Source: Bradyrhizobium lablabi
Lineage (GTDB): Bacteria > Pseudomonadota > Alphaproteobacteria > Rhizobiales > Xanthobacteraceae
NCBI RefSeq assembly: GCF_900141755.1
Contig: NZ_LT670844.1
Coordinates: 5,022,001 to 5,086,000 of the forward strand
Direction of reading: 5' to 3'
Length of the DNA: 64,000 nt
Below the pieces are notes generated by a model, which searched no databases, was not told where the DNA came from, and was given only the letters and a program-made list of their open reading frames with translations. Position 1 is the stretch's first letter; every line of letters starts with the position of its first letter. Position numbers and translations under genes: made by a program. Shown here in pieces: positions 8,033 to 16,259 of the stretch.

Positions 8033-9472
8033 CTAGATCGAAATAGTGCCCGTCACGAGACTGTAAAGGCCGACGGCAGCCGCGACAAGGATAGCTCCGA
8101 ACAGGAGCCCCTCAACAAGTGTAAAGGCAGTCTTCTTCTGCTCGCGCCTCGCAATAACAAATAAAACCGTTCCGGGCGCATAGAGAAGCGCCGACAGCAG
8201 CAGAAACTTTGCGCCGCCGGCGTAGATCATGCCGGCCGCGTAGATCGTCGCAATCGCTCCGCGAATCCAGTCGATGGCACGGCTACGTGGGTCGGCTGCG
8301 TAGGTTTCTCCGGTCCATGCGAGTTTGAGCCCGTAGGCAGCGACCAGCAGATAGGGAATGAGCGTCATCGAGCTCGTCATCTTCAGCGCGAGCGTGAATG
8401 CATACTCCGCGAAATAAGTGACAAGCAGGAAAACCTGTATGACGATATTTGTCAGCCACAGCGCCCCGGCGGGAACTTTTTTGGCGTTCTCACGCGCAAG
8501 GAAAGACGGCATCGTGCGATTTACCGCCGCAGAGTGGAGGACCTCAGCGGCGAGCAGCGACCAGGACAGGTAGTTGCCGAGGACGGAAATGAGGAGGCCG
8601 ACGCTGATGAATATCTTGCCCCATGGTCCTACGATGGCCTCCAGTACGCCTGCCATCGAAGGGGTAGCGAGCGATGTCAGTTCCGGACGCAATAAAATGC
8701 CATACGACAGCATCGTGACCAGGACGAGCAGACAGAGCACTCCAAGAAAACCCAAAACCGTTGCGATCCCCACGTCGTCGCGGTTTCTTGCATAGCGCGA
8801 GTAGACGCTTGCGCCTTCGATCCCCACGAAAACGAAGACGGTGACCAGCATCGTGTTGCGGACCTGATTTGACACATTCGCGAAGGTCGGTTCTTCGCCG
8901 CCCCAGAAATTCTGCGCAAAGATGTCGGCCTTGAATGCAAATATGACAATAACGATGAAGAGAAGTATCGGCACGATTTTGGCGAAGGTCGCAACCGTAT
9001 TGAGTGCGGCGGCTTCCTTGACGCCGCGAAGGATCAGGAAATGCACGCCCCACAGCAGCGCGGACGCCGCAGCGATCGCGGTGGGTGTCGTCCCATCGCC
9101 AAAGATTGGAAAGAACTGTCCCAGCGTCGCCTTGATCAGCACAAGGCAAGCGACGTCGGCGAGACAGCACCCGGTCCAGTAGCCCACCGCCGACGCAAAG
9201 CCGAGATAGTCTCCAAAGCCCGCCTTGGCATAGGCGTAGATGCCTGTGTCCAGATCTGGCTTGCGCCGGGATAACGTCTGAAAGACGAAGGCGAGCATCA
9301 GCATTCCGACGCCCGCGATGCCCCAGGCAATCAAAGCACCCAGGCCTCCGGTGGCGCGGCCGAATGATGAGGGCAGGGCAAAGATGCCCGAGCCGACCAT
9401 CGATCCAACAACAAGCGCGATGAGCGCGCCGCGCGAGAGTTTTTGATCGGATGAATTTGACGATGCGGTCAT
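8033..9472 (-). CDS. APC-superfamily basic amino acid antiporter, ArcD-like
   Basis: Transporter of 479 residues with about twelve to thirteen hydrophobic helices. The opening helix carries LSRGALIALVVGSMVGSGIF, the substrate-binding G-S/A-G motif of the APC superfamily, and the pattern through SYGILLRPEL and LSWSLLAAEVLHSAA matches the arginine/ornithine antiporter branch. Start 9472 has GGAG 6 nt upstream; the open frame extends to 9589. Its role is exchange of arginine or lysine for a decarboxylated or deiminated product, often linked to acid resistance. No arginine deiminase or decarboxylase gene is adjacent, so the exact substrate pair is unassigned. Confidence 0.85.
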   Translation of the reverse strand: MTASSNSSDQKLSRGALIALVVGSMVGSGIFALPSSFGRATGGLGALIAWGIAGVGMLMLAFVFQTLSRRKPDLDTGIYAYAKAGFGDYLGFASAVGYWTGCCLADVACLVLIKATLGQFFPIFGDGTTPTAIAAASALLWGVHFLILRGVKEAAALNTVATFAKIVPILLFIVIVIFAFKADIFAQNFWGGEEPTFANVSNQVRNTMLVTVFVFVGIEGASVYSRYARNRDDVGIATVLGFLGVLCLLVLVTMLSYGILLRPELTSLATPSMAGVLEAIVGPWGKIFISVGLLISVLGNYLSWSLLAAEVLHSAAVNRTMPSFLARENAKKVPAGALWLTNIVIQVFLLVTYFAEYAFTLALKMTSSMTLIPYLLVAAYGLKLAWTGETYAADPRSRAIDWIRGAIATIYAAGMIYAGGAKFLLLSALLYAPGTVLFVIARREQKKTAFTLVEGLLFGAILVAAAVGLYSLVTGTISI

Positions 9473-9554
9473 GCACGCTCCGATTCTTCGAGTCTCGTAT
9501 CGGTACACTCCTGCCGAACAGCTTACATCACGATGCGATTTGCAGGGCCGCCCG

Positions 9555-9797
9555 TCATCTCTTTGTGGGATTGGTGCCGGCCTGATCACCCGGACGCCGG
9601 TGATCGTCGTTTAGTTGCTGCCTGCTTTGCCGACGCAATTGATGGTGCCGGTGCCGCCACTGAGCTTCAATCGCCATCTTTTCAACGACGATCGTATTCG
9701 GCTTGATGAGCGGCATAGCTTGTGTGCGGTCATGCCAGGTAGCGAGAAGAAAAGTACCAACAGCGGTCGTGAAGAACGATATTTCTTTTGATGTCAT
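9555..9797 (-). CDS. Small hypothetical protein with N-terminal hydrophobic helix
   Basis: Eighty residues. GAGGG lies 6 nt before ATG 9797. Residues 7-20 (SFFTTAVGTFLLAT) form a short hydrophobic stretch; the rest is basic and rich in His, Arg and Gln. It sits upstream of the antiporter on the same strand. I do not recognise the family, and the low-complexity C-terminus leaves doubt that it is expressed. Confidence 0.35.
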   Translation of the reverse strand: MTSKEISFFTTAVGTFLLATWHDRTQAMPLIKPNTIVVEKMAIEAQWRHRHHQLRRQSRQQLNDDHRRPGDQAGTNPTKR

Positions 9798-9920
9798 TCG
9801 TTCCCTCTTGCGTGCATGTCGAAGACAATCAAGTGGCGATGTCCGTCAGCGCTTGAACTCGAACGATTGCCGGCATGCTGCACACGGTCGATCTGGAGAA
9901 TCGATCAAGGCCGACGATCA

Positions 9921-10484
9921 TCACGTGGCGGGCTTGCCATCGAGTACAACGGTCGCTTCAGACAGGCGGAGGAAAAGTTTCCGGCGGGCGGCAATCGGAG
10001 GCCAGGCATAGAGAAAGATTTCCGATGGCTTCCAGATCGCAACCCAGCCAAGAATAAGAAAGCTCTCGGTCAGGATTTGGGAGAGAGGATCCTCTCTCAT
10101 CCTTTGCCCGAAAAGCCAACCGAGCAACAGACAAACGGAAAGAATCGCAAGGCCGACAACGAGTGACAGTCGCCCGGTCTTGAACAACTCACCCATCTCC
10201 CTTGATACAGCCTGCCTGCGAAGGCCAAAATAATCCTTGATCGTGCTTGCAATGTCGAATTCAGAGGCCTGCAAAAGCTCGTCCGACGGGAGATGGATGA
10301 CAATTTCGATTGGGATGTTCGACGGCAATTCCAGAGCGCGATCGACAATGTAATCTTCGGCCTGTAGCGCGAGGTCACTTTCCCGGAATGGAGACGGATC
10401 CAGCGTGTTGAATAGCTGCGATACCTTGCGCAATTTCATCTCGATTCGTCCCACTCCCGCAGGCTCGGTCGAAGGTGCCCTCAT
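9921..10484 (-). CDS. Conserved-looking membrane protein of unknown function
   Basis: Up to 187 residues. The first 105 form a soluble region (LFNTLDPSPFRESDLALQAE, EIVIHLPSDELLQ), followed by two hydrophobic helices at about 107-127 and 138-158 and a basic tail ending VVLDGKPAT. The start is uncertain: ATG 10484 or ATG 10439, which has GGGACGA upstream. The layout, a cytoplasmic domain ahead of a helical hairpin, is protein-like, and codon usage is as in neighbouring genes. No function can be assigned. Confidence 0.6.
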   Translation of the reverse strand: MRAPSTEPAGVGRIEMKLRKVSQLFNTLDPSPFRESDLALQAEDYIVDRALELPSNIPIEIVIHLPSDELLQASEFDIASTIKDYFGLRRQAVSREMGELFKTGRLSLVVGLAILSVCLLLGWLFGQRMREDPLSQILTESFLILGWVAIWKPSEIFLYAWPPIAARRKLFLRLSEATVVLDGKPAT

Positions 10485-10649
10485 AACGCGTTCTCAATCG
10501 CAGCTTCTCAACAGCAGGAGACCCGTCGCTATTGCCTTGCGTTCATTCTGCTTTGCCTTCAGACCAAGCTCTCCAAGCCTATCGCGCGCCCTGAGGAGCT
10601 CTCGCGGGCTGTCTTAGGAGCGCGCCGGCGGTGAGGAGTACCTTGACCA

Positions 10650-10907
10650 TTATCGCCAGCCGCAGACGCGACGTCCCCTGTGCCACCAGCAAACCCATCG
10701 CCGGCGACGACGGCGACGCGGATTAACAACAACGACCTGCGCTCTCTGCACTAGCTCGTCGACTCTAGCGCCGTTCTTGGCGATGCCCAATGGGATCGCG
10801 TCAGCGGCTCCTGGCGCGATGACCCAGCCGACCGTAGCGACGCCCGCAATAGCAACGGCGGCACCAGGCAGAATGTCGGTGAGCATGGTACGACGACTGA
10901 TGTCCAT
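10650..10907 (-). CDS. Small exported Arg-rich protein with twin-arginine-like leader
   Basis: Eighty-five residues from ATG 10907, with AGGGAG upstream. The leader MDISRRTMLTD followed by a hydrophobic stretch and a small-residue cleavage region (GAADA) resembles a Tat signal. The mature part is short and ends in seven consecutive Arg, then WVCWWHRGRRVCGWR: two Cys seven residues apart among four Trp. I recall similar tails on several small proteins in Bradyrhizobium genomes, without a known function. Possibilities are a nucleic-acid, heparin-like or membrane-active peptide, or a metal or haem ligand pair; none is shown by the sequence. Confidence 0.6.
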   Translation of the reverse strand: MDISRRTMLTDILPGAAVAIAGVATVGWVIAPGAADAIPLGIAKNGARVDELVQRAQVVVVNPRRRRRRRWVCWWHRGRRVCGWR

Positions 10908-11174
10908 GTGGTTGCTCCCTGGTTCGAGAATCTCTTTTTTGCAGACCGCTGCGGAAGCTGGAAATATCAGGTGGTTTGCGAAGGCTAACCCCAGCGCTCT
11001 CACGGTTGAATACAGCTTTAACGCGTTTGTCGTCAGGGTGATTCCCTACCCCCACCAAGGTGATCATCTGATACCGTGGGGTGTGGCAAGAGCGCACTGT
11101 TCGTGTGCGGAAGCAGTGCACCGGCGCCGTAGTTGCCTGGTGACCCCCGAGTGACCCCCGAGCGATCCTCTCGC

Positions 11175-12188
11175 TCACCCCGCCGTCCGCGCCCTTCGCC
11201 CCTCGATCGGATACGCCGGATCATTGAACCCCGGCGTCGACGGATGCCCGCTTGCCACCAGCCGGTCCACCAGCGCCTCGTCCTCGGCCGTGAAGCGATA
11301 GTCGAGCGCGCGGATGTAGTCGTCCCACTGCTCCTCGGTGCGGGGGCCGGCGATCACGCCTGACACGAACGCGGAGTTCAGGACCCATGACACCGCGAAC
11401 TGTCCGGCGGTGATGCCTTTTGCCTCGGCGTGCTGCTTTATCTCCTGCGCCAGCTTTAACGATTCCGGCCGCCACTCGGTCTGCATCATGCGGGTATCCT
11501 TGCGGCCCGCGCGCGTCTCCTTGTCGGGCGCGGCATCGGGGCGGTATTTGCCGGTCAGCACGCCGCGCGCCAGCGGGCTATAGGGCACGATGCCGAGGCC
11601 GTAAAAATTGCAGGCCGGAAAATGCTCGACCTCGGGCATCCGGTTCATGGCGTTGTAATAGGGCTGGCTGACCACCGGGCGGTCGATGCCGAGGTCATCG
11701 CAGATGTTGCAGATTTCGGCGACGCGCCAGGCGCGGTAATTCGAGACGCCGAAATAGCGCACCTTGCCCTCTCGGATCAGTTCGCCCATCGCGCGCACGG
11801 TCTCGTGAAGCGGCGTCGAATGGTCTTCCTTGTGCAGATAATAGATGTCGATGTAGTCGGTGCCGAGCCGCTTCAGGCTTTCATCCGCGGCCTGCAGCAC
11901 CCAGCGGCGCGACAGCCCGCCGCGGTTGGGGTCCTCACCCATCTGGTTGGCGAGTTTTGTCGCCAGCACCCAATTGTGCCTGTTGTTGGAAATGGCGCGG
12001 CCGACCACGTGCTCGGAATTGCCGCCATTATAGGCATCCGCGGTGTCGATGAAATTGACGCCGGCCTCGCGCGCCTTGGCGATGATCCGCCCCGACGTCG
12101 CCTCATCGGTCGGGCCGCCGAACATCATGGTGCCCAGGCAAATCGGCGAAATTTTTAAGCCGCTGCGGCCGAGGTTGCGATATTGCAT
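11175..12188 (-). CDS. Aldo/keto reductase
   Basis: NADPH-dependent oxidoreductase of 337 residues. The AKR catalytic tetrad can be placed: Asp and Tyr in DTADAYNGGNSE, Lys in VLATKLAN, and His in YYLHKED. The C-terminal cofactor-binding region (VSGVIAGPRTEEQWDDYI) is present. Start MQYRNLGRSGLKISPICLGT is the canonical opening of this family, close to the YghZ/Tas branch, which reduces aldehydes such as methylglyoxal. It is a single gene bounded by repeats; substrate and regulation cannot be read from the sequence. Confidence 0.9.
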   Translation of the reverse strand: MQYRNLGRSGLKISPICLGTMMFGGPTDEATSGRIIAKAREAGVNFIDTADAYNGGNSEHVVGRAISNNRHNWVLATKLANQMGEDPNRGGLSRRWVLQAADESLKRLGTDYIDIYYLHKEDHSTPLHETVRAMGELIREGKVRYFGVSNYRAWRVAEICNICDDLGIDRPVVSQPYYNAMNRMPEVEHFPACNFYGLGIVPYSPLARGVLTGKYRPDAAPDKETRAGRKDTRMMQTEWRPESLKLAQEIKQHAEAKGITAGQFAVSWVLNSAFVSGVIAGPRTEEQWDDYIRALDYRFTAEDEALVDRLVASGHPSTPGFNDPAYPIEGRRARTAG

Positions 12189-12221
12189 CGGATGGGTCCT
12201 TTCAAAAACAGCTCGAGCTGC

Positions 12222-12363
12222 GCTCCCTCGCCCCGCCCTTGCGGGGAGAGGGTTGGGGTGAGGGGCTGTCTCCGCAAATTCCGAAGACCATTACTGCGGT
12301 GACTCCCCCTCACCCGCCGCGCGAAGAGCGCGGCGACCTCTCCCCGCAGGCGGGGAGAGGTGA
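12222..12363. repeat. Intergenic inverted repeat, CTCTCCCCGC type
   Basis: A long imperfect inverted repeat: cgcccttgcggggagagggt near 12234-12253 faces cctctccccgcaggcgggga near 12340-12359. It lies upstream of the aldo/keto reductase and downstream of the thioesterase. A related element is at 56384-56585. Confidence 0.6.
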
Positions 12364-12377
12364 AGAAGGCAACCCCC

Positions 12378-12833
12378 TCACTCGTTCTTTAATATCTTAA
12401 ACACGCCATTGGCCATCGCGATACAGCGCTTGTCGACCTTCACCTCGGTGCTCACGAAAATGAGACTGCGGGTCGAGCGCACCACGCGCGGCTTTGACAC
12501 CAAAATCTCCCCGATCTTGCCGGCCTCGACAAAATGGGTGTCGAGCTGCACCGTCGCCAAGGTCTGCTTGCCCGAGACATGTCGCGCCGTCATGCCGCAG
12601 CTGCGGTCCGCGAAGGTCATCAACAGCCCGCCCTGAACAAGGCCCCGGCGGTTATGGTGCTTGTCCTCGGTGATAATAGCAAATTCGAGCTCGCCATCGA
12701 CGAGCCGCTGCCACAAGGGCCCGACAAGGCTCAAGAATCCGGTCGTATCCGCGATGCTCCAGCCGGAGGCTTTTAGCTTGTCCGCGGCAGTTATTTTGTC
12801 GTCTTTCGATTGCGCAGAAATTACACCCTCCAT
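12378..12833 (-). CDS. PaaI-family thioesterase (hotdog fold)
   Basis: Protein of 151 residues. Start 12833 is chosen because everything upstream in frame is translated repeat DNA (the tell-tale WVPAFAGTT). The hotdog-fold catalytic region reads HHNRRGLVQGGLLMTFADRS, where the acidic residue near the end of the HGG-like helix is conserved; the first His/Asn and GG positions fit PaaI/YbgC-type acyl-CoA thioesterases. It should hydrolyse a small or aromatic acyl-CoA. It is divergent from the Nudix gene; no operon partner. Confidence 0.75.
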   Translation of the reverse strand: MEGVISAQSKDDKITAADKLKASGWSIADTTGFLSLVGPLWQRLVDGELEFAIITEDKHHNRRGLVQGGLLMTFADRSCGMTARHVSGKQTLATVQLDTHFVEAGKIGEILVSKPRVVRSTRSLIFVSTEVKVDKRCIAMANGVFKILKNE

Positions 12834-12951
12834 TGTCGTCCCTGCGAAAGCAGGGACCCATAACCACCGGCGCTCGTGAGGTGCAAAGCCGGTTATTATC
12901 GTGCCCCAAGCGCGTCCGCGGCGTATGGGTCCCTGCTTGCGCAGGGACCAC
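12834..12951. repeat. Intergenic palindrome, GTCCCTGCGAAAGCAGGGAC type
   Basis: GTCCCTGCGAAAGCAGGGAC at about 12838-12857 is a hairpin in itself, and its outer end is mirrored by GGTCCCTGCTTGCGCAGGGA near 12929-12948, with ACCCATA and TATGGGT facing inward. It lies between the divergent thioesterase and Nudix genes and so overlaps their upstream regions. Confidence 0.7.
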
Positions 12952-12996
12952 CTATCAATCATTTCATCAAACGCTCACGTGGTGTAGTCAAGCCGG

Positions 12997-13635
12997 ATGG
13001 GCTGGCCCTTCGATGATGCCACACGGCGGAATATTTTAGCGCGCTGCGCGGCGTTTACGCGCTTGCCGGCAAGCGCGCCGGCGCCGGCGCCGGCGCTGAA
13101 GCGGGCCGCGGTCGCGATCGCGCTGGTCGAGGCCGAGGATGGCGCGGGCGGCACGGCGCTGTTGTTGACCTTGCGCGCGGCGGGCTTGCGCGCCCATCGT
13201 GGCCAATGGGCGCTGCCGGGCGGACGCTGCGACGCCGGCGAAACCCAAATCGAGGCGGGCTTACGCGAGCTTGCCGAAGAGCTCGGCCTTGCGCTTACAC
13301 CCGACGACGTCCTGGGCCTGCTCGACGATTATCCGACCCGCTCCGGCTATCTCATCACGCCTGTGGTGGTGTGGGCGGGCACGAGGGCCGCGATCTCTCC
13401 GAACCCCGCCGAAGTCGCCTCGGTGCATCGCATCGCGCTCGATCAGATCGAACGGCCTGACGCGTTCGATTTCGTCGCCATCCCCGAAAGCACGCGGCGG
13501 GTGATCCGGTTTCACCATGCGGGCCGGCTTATCCACGCGCCGACCGCGGCGTTGATCTATCAGTTCCGCGAGGTGCTCGCGGGCCGCGATACCCGCGTCG
13601 CCGAGCTGGAACAGCCGGTGTTCGCCTGGAAGTAA
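12997..13635 (+). CDS. Nudix hydrolase, CoA-pyrophosphatase-like
   Basis: Protein of 212 residues with a complete Nudix box: G76, E82, R90, E91, E94, E95 and G97 in [20 protein letters not shown] then ELGL. The segment [13 protein letters not shown] just before it is typical of the CoA/NADH pyrophosphatase (NudL-like) branch, which cleaves the diphosphate of coenzyme A or related nucleotides using Mg2+ or Mn2+. The N-terminal [14 protein letters not shown] is also usual there. The long Ala/Pro run at 26-36 is a low-complexity linker. Substrate choice is inferred. Confidence 0.8.
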   Translation: MGWPFDDATRRNILARCAAFTRLPASAPAPAPALKRAAVAIALVEAEDGAGGTALLLTLRAAGLRAHRGQWALPGGRCDAGETQIEAGLRELAEELGLALTPDDVLGLLDDYPTRSGYLITPVVVWAGTRAAISPNPAEVASVHRIALDQIERPDAFDFVAIPESTRRVIRFHHAGRLIHAPTAALIYQFREVLAGRDTRVAELEQPVFAWK

Positions 13636-13695
13636 GCCCTAATCCGTAACGTTTCGGGGCTGACTTAAGCCATCAGCGCTTGCTAAGAGAATCCC

Positions 13696-14889
13696 ATGCG
13701 CCCTCATGCGATTCGATACTTCCCCTATTTCGCGCTCGCGCTGCTCGTGATCGCGCCGCAGGCTCTGGCGACGGACACCACGGTGCTGCCCGCGGCCACC
13801 GCGGGAGCGATGGCGCAGGCGGCTTCGCCACCGGCGCTCGCGGAATATCGCCGCAAGCTGAAGGAATACCTCGCGGCGCGCGCGGCGTTCGAGGAGGAGG
13901 CCGGCGCCTATTGGAATTCGATCGCCGAGAAACGCCGCGGCCGCAACGCCAAGCGGCGCGAGCACCAGGCGATCGCCCTCGATGATTATGTGCTGACCCA
14001 GCCGCCGGTCTATACCGGGCCGAAGCGGCCGGTGAACCCGCAGCCCGAGGCCGAGGAACCGCGCGAGCCCCGCCGCGAGCGCAAATATATTCCCGTGGTC
14101 GCCGATCTCCTGAAAGCTGCCGCCGATCATTTCCAGTGGACGCCGCAGCGGCCCACCAGCGAACTCGAATTCAAGCGGGCCTATGCAAGCTTTGCTTCCG
14201 CCGCGGGGTTGACGCGCGAGCAGGCGGTGCGGGTCTATGCGTTCGAGACCGGCGGCAATGGCACCCACGCCTCGCAGTCGGGTTTTCACGGAACGCACGC
14301 GATCTCGACGGCGATCGGCTACAACCAGCTTCTGACCACCAACACCGTCGAACTGCTCGCCGAGCAGGGGCACGAATTCATAAAGTTGCTGACGGAGCGG
14401 GCGGCGGGTCTGTCAGGTGCCGCGCGGCAAAACATGGAGCACAAGATCGCGGTGCTGAAAAAAATGGTGGCACTGGCGCGTTCGGTGCCGGACGAGTGGG
14501 CGCAGCACGAAAGGATCGGCGATACGCCGCAGGGCTGGGCGCTGCATGCGATGGTGCTCGATATCGACGTCGGGCCGATGTTGCAGACCCACAAGCTCCT
14601 GACCTCGGTGATCTTCGCGCGCGCCAAGGGGTATATGCGCCCGCTCTCCGCCGCTGAACTGGAGATGATGAACCTGACCGGCGACGGCACCGGGCTCGAC
14701 ATGGTGACGATGCCGCTAGCGATGCGCGAGCAGGTCCCAACCTCGAATTTCTTCCAGCGCGGCGGCTACGAACGCAACCCGGTGGCGATCCACCACAACT
14801 CAGTTGCAAAACTGTTGGCGGTGACCGACTCAAGGATGGACTCGATGAGCAACCTGCCGGGCGCCAAGGAATTAGCGGCGGCGTTTTAG
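13696..14889 (+). CDS. Secreted protein with possible lysozyme-like fold
   Basis: Protein of 397 residues beginning with a clear Sec signal (residues 1-26, cleavage after QALA). A charged, helical region (about 50-110) is followed by a Pro/Arg-rich linker and a globular part from 130. There, VYAFETGGNGTHASQSG with AIGYNQLLTTNTVELL downstream resembles the catalytic Glu and the GYMQ-like motif of lytic transglycosylases, so a peptidoglycan-active role is conceivable. The length and order do not match a family I can name with confidence. AAGAGA precedes the start. Neighbours give no further clue. Confidence 0.7.
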   Translation: MRPHAIRYFPYFALALLVIAPQALATDTTVLPAATAGAMAQAASPPALAEYRRKLKEYLAARAAFEEEAGAYWNSIAEKRRGRNAKRREHQAIALDDYVLTQPPVYTGPKRPVNPQPEAEEPREPRRERKYIPVVADLLKAAADHFQWTPQRPTSELEFKRAYASFASAAGLTREQAVRVYAFETGGNGTHASQSGFHGTHAISTAIGYNQLLTTNTVELLAEQGHEFIKLLTERAAGLSGAARQNMEHKIAVLKKMVALARSVPDEWAQHERIGDTPQGWALHAMVLDIDVGPMLQTHKLLTSVIFARAKGYMRPLSAAELEMMNLTGDGTGLDMVTMPLAMREQVPTSNFFQRGGYERNPVAIHHNSVAKLLAVTDSRMDSMSNLPGAKELAAAF

Positions 14890-14910
14890 CTTTCGCTGCA
14901 ACCAAAGCCG

Positions 14911-15050
14911 TCATGCCCCGCGAAGGCGGGGCATCCAGTAATCGGCTACGTCGGAATAAGACCTCGGGCGGCGCTGCGTACTGGATCATCCGCTGGAGCC
15001 TGTCATCGGGCTCGCCGGAGGCGAGACCCGGTGGCGGATGATGACACCGA
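14911..15050. repeat. Dispersed palindromic element
   Basis: Contains GTCATGCCCCGCGAAGGCGG, atccagtaatc, gcgtactggatcatccgct and a final GATGATGAC. The paired ccagta...tactgg core is shared with elements at 28181, 35952, 41876 and 45453. It lies between converging genes. Confidence 0.65.
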
Positions 15051-15062
15051 AAATAGCCCCCT

Positions 15063-15386
15063 CTAATTCGGCCCGAACATGAACTTGCCGTCGCCCTCGA
15101 GGAACGGGCCGGTGCGCATGTAGAGCTGGCCGTTCTGGCCGATGAAGAACAGCGTGCCCTTGGGCACCTTCTTGGCGCCCTTCAAGAGCAGGCCGGCATT
15201 GTTGGTGCCCATCTTGTAGGAAAACGTCTTGCCTTCCTTGTCGTAGCCATAGCCCAGGTCCGGCTTCAGCTCCCACGGCGTCGGTGCTGCGGCTTGCGCG
15301 AAGGCCGAAGTCGCCGGCGCACCGATGGCGGTCGCCATCAAAAGGCTGGCCATCAAAAGAATCTTGCTCGAAAATCTCGTCATCAT
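15063..15386 (-). CDS. Small secreted protein of unknown function
   Basis: Up to 107 residues with a signal peptide (about 1-30, ending TSAFAQA). The mature part (WELKPDLGYGYDKEGKTFSY, then a KKVPKGTLFFIGQNGQLYMR segment and GPFLEGDGKFMF) is compact and beta-rich, and lacks Cys. The ATG at 15386 is immediately followed by a second ATG. I do not recognise a named family; it is likely periplasmic. Confidence 0.65.
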   Translation of the reverse strand: MMTRFSSKILLMASLLMATAIGAPATSAFAQAAAPTPWELKPDLGYGYDKEGKTFSYKMGTNNAGLLLKGAKKVPKGTLFFIGQNGQLYMRTGPFLEGDGKFMFGPN

Positions 15387-15579
15387 CCATCCCCGCTAAA
15401 AATTGGTCGTCCCGTTTTGAACAAATCACGAACGTCATTGCCGCGTCAATATGACGATCCCCATTCACGCATTCCGCCGCAGCGCACACGATGTGAGACT
15501 TTGTGATTTCCCGCATGCCGGTTGGCGACTATGTTCCACTTTCAGTCTAGAAGCGGTGTCGACAAAATAGGTTAGGGGG

Positions 15580-16068
15580 ATGATTCGGATGAACCAGGTT
15601 ATGAAAATTTGTTTGGGCGTCGCGTTGTCGTTCGCGGCGCTGGTTCCTGCGGCCCAGGCGGACGAATTCAAGCTCTCCAACAACCAGAGAATTTCCTGCA
15701 GCCGCGGCCTTGCCGCCGGAAAACTCAACACCGCGACCTGCAAGTCATACGCTTATTTGTTCAACGTCAAGACCTCGGAATATTTCCGCTGCCAGGTCTC
15801 GCTGGCGCTGACGCGGGACAACAAGGAAGTGATCAACGTCCAGACCGATGGCGGCTGCAGCAAAAGACCGCGCATCTTCGAGACCGATTCCAATTACCAA
15901 TTCGACGCCACCGAAACCGAGCCGCCGAACACCAATTCGTTTTTCGGTCCCGGCGGCTATTCGGTGTGGGCAGCCGACTCTACCGCGCAAAAAGTCCGCG
16001 GCTGCATCACCATCTCCTCCGGCCTCGGCTCCGACATCTCGAAATGCCTGGATATGACGTTTAATTGA
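15580..16068 (+). CDS. Small secreted cysteine-containing protein
   Basis: Protein of 162 residues. A run of five G directly before ATG 15580 and an in-frame ATG at 15589 mark the start. A signal peptide ends near VPAAQADEF. The mature part has several Cys (ISCSRG, ATCKSY, FRCQVS, GGCSK, RGCITI, KCLDM), an even-looking number that could form disulfides in the periplasm. No family recognised. Confidence 0.65.
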   Translation: MIRMNQVMKICLGVALSFAALVPAAQADEFKLSNNQRISCSRGLAAGKLNTATCKSYAYLFNVKTSEYFRCQVSLALTRDNKEVINVQTDGGCSKRPRIFETDSNYQFDATETEPPNTNSFFGPGGYSVWAADSTAQKVRGCITISSGLGSDISKCLDMTFN

Positions 16069-16103
16069 TTGCTCTGGCCGAATTGAAGTCTGATTCGGGT
16101 TTT

Positions 16104-16193
16104 CGTCATGGCCGGGCTCGTCCCGGCCATCCACGTCTTTCTTGCTAGTTGCAGCAAAGACGTGGATACCCGGCACAAGGCCGGGCATGACGA
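16104..16193. repeat. Dispersed palindrome with ggccat-ccacgtctt core
   Basis: Inverted repeat: GTCATGGCCGGGCTCGTCCC with ccacgtcttt on the left arm, and aaagacgtggatacccggca with ggccgggcatgac on the right. A near copy lies at 25442-25531. It separates convergent genes and may act as a bidirectional terminator. Confidence 0.75.
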
Positions 16194-16259
16194 CCCGATT
16201 ACGAAAACCTCATTCCCTTGGCTGTTTCTTGAGTTGGTCTGAGGCTCCGTTCGTCTCGT

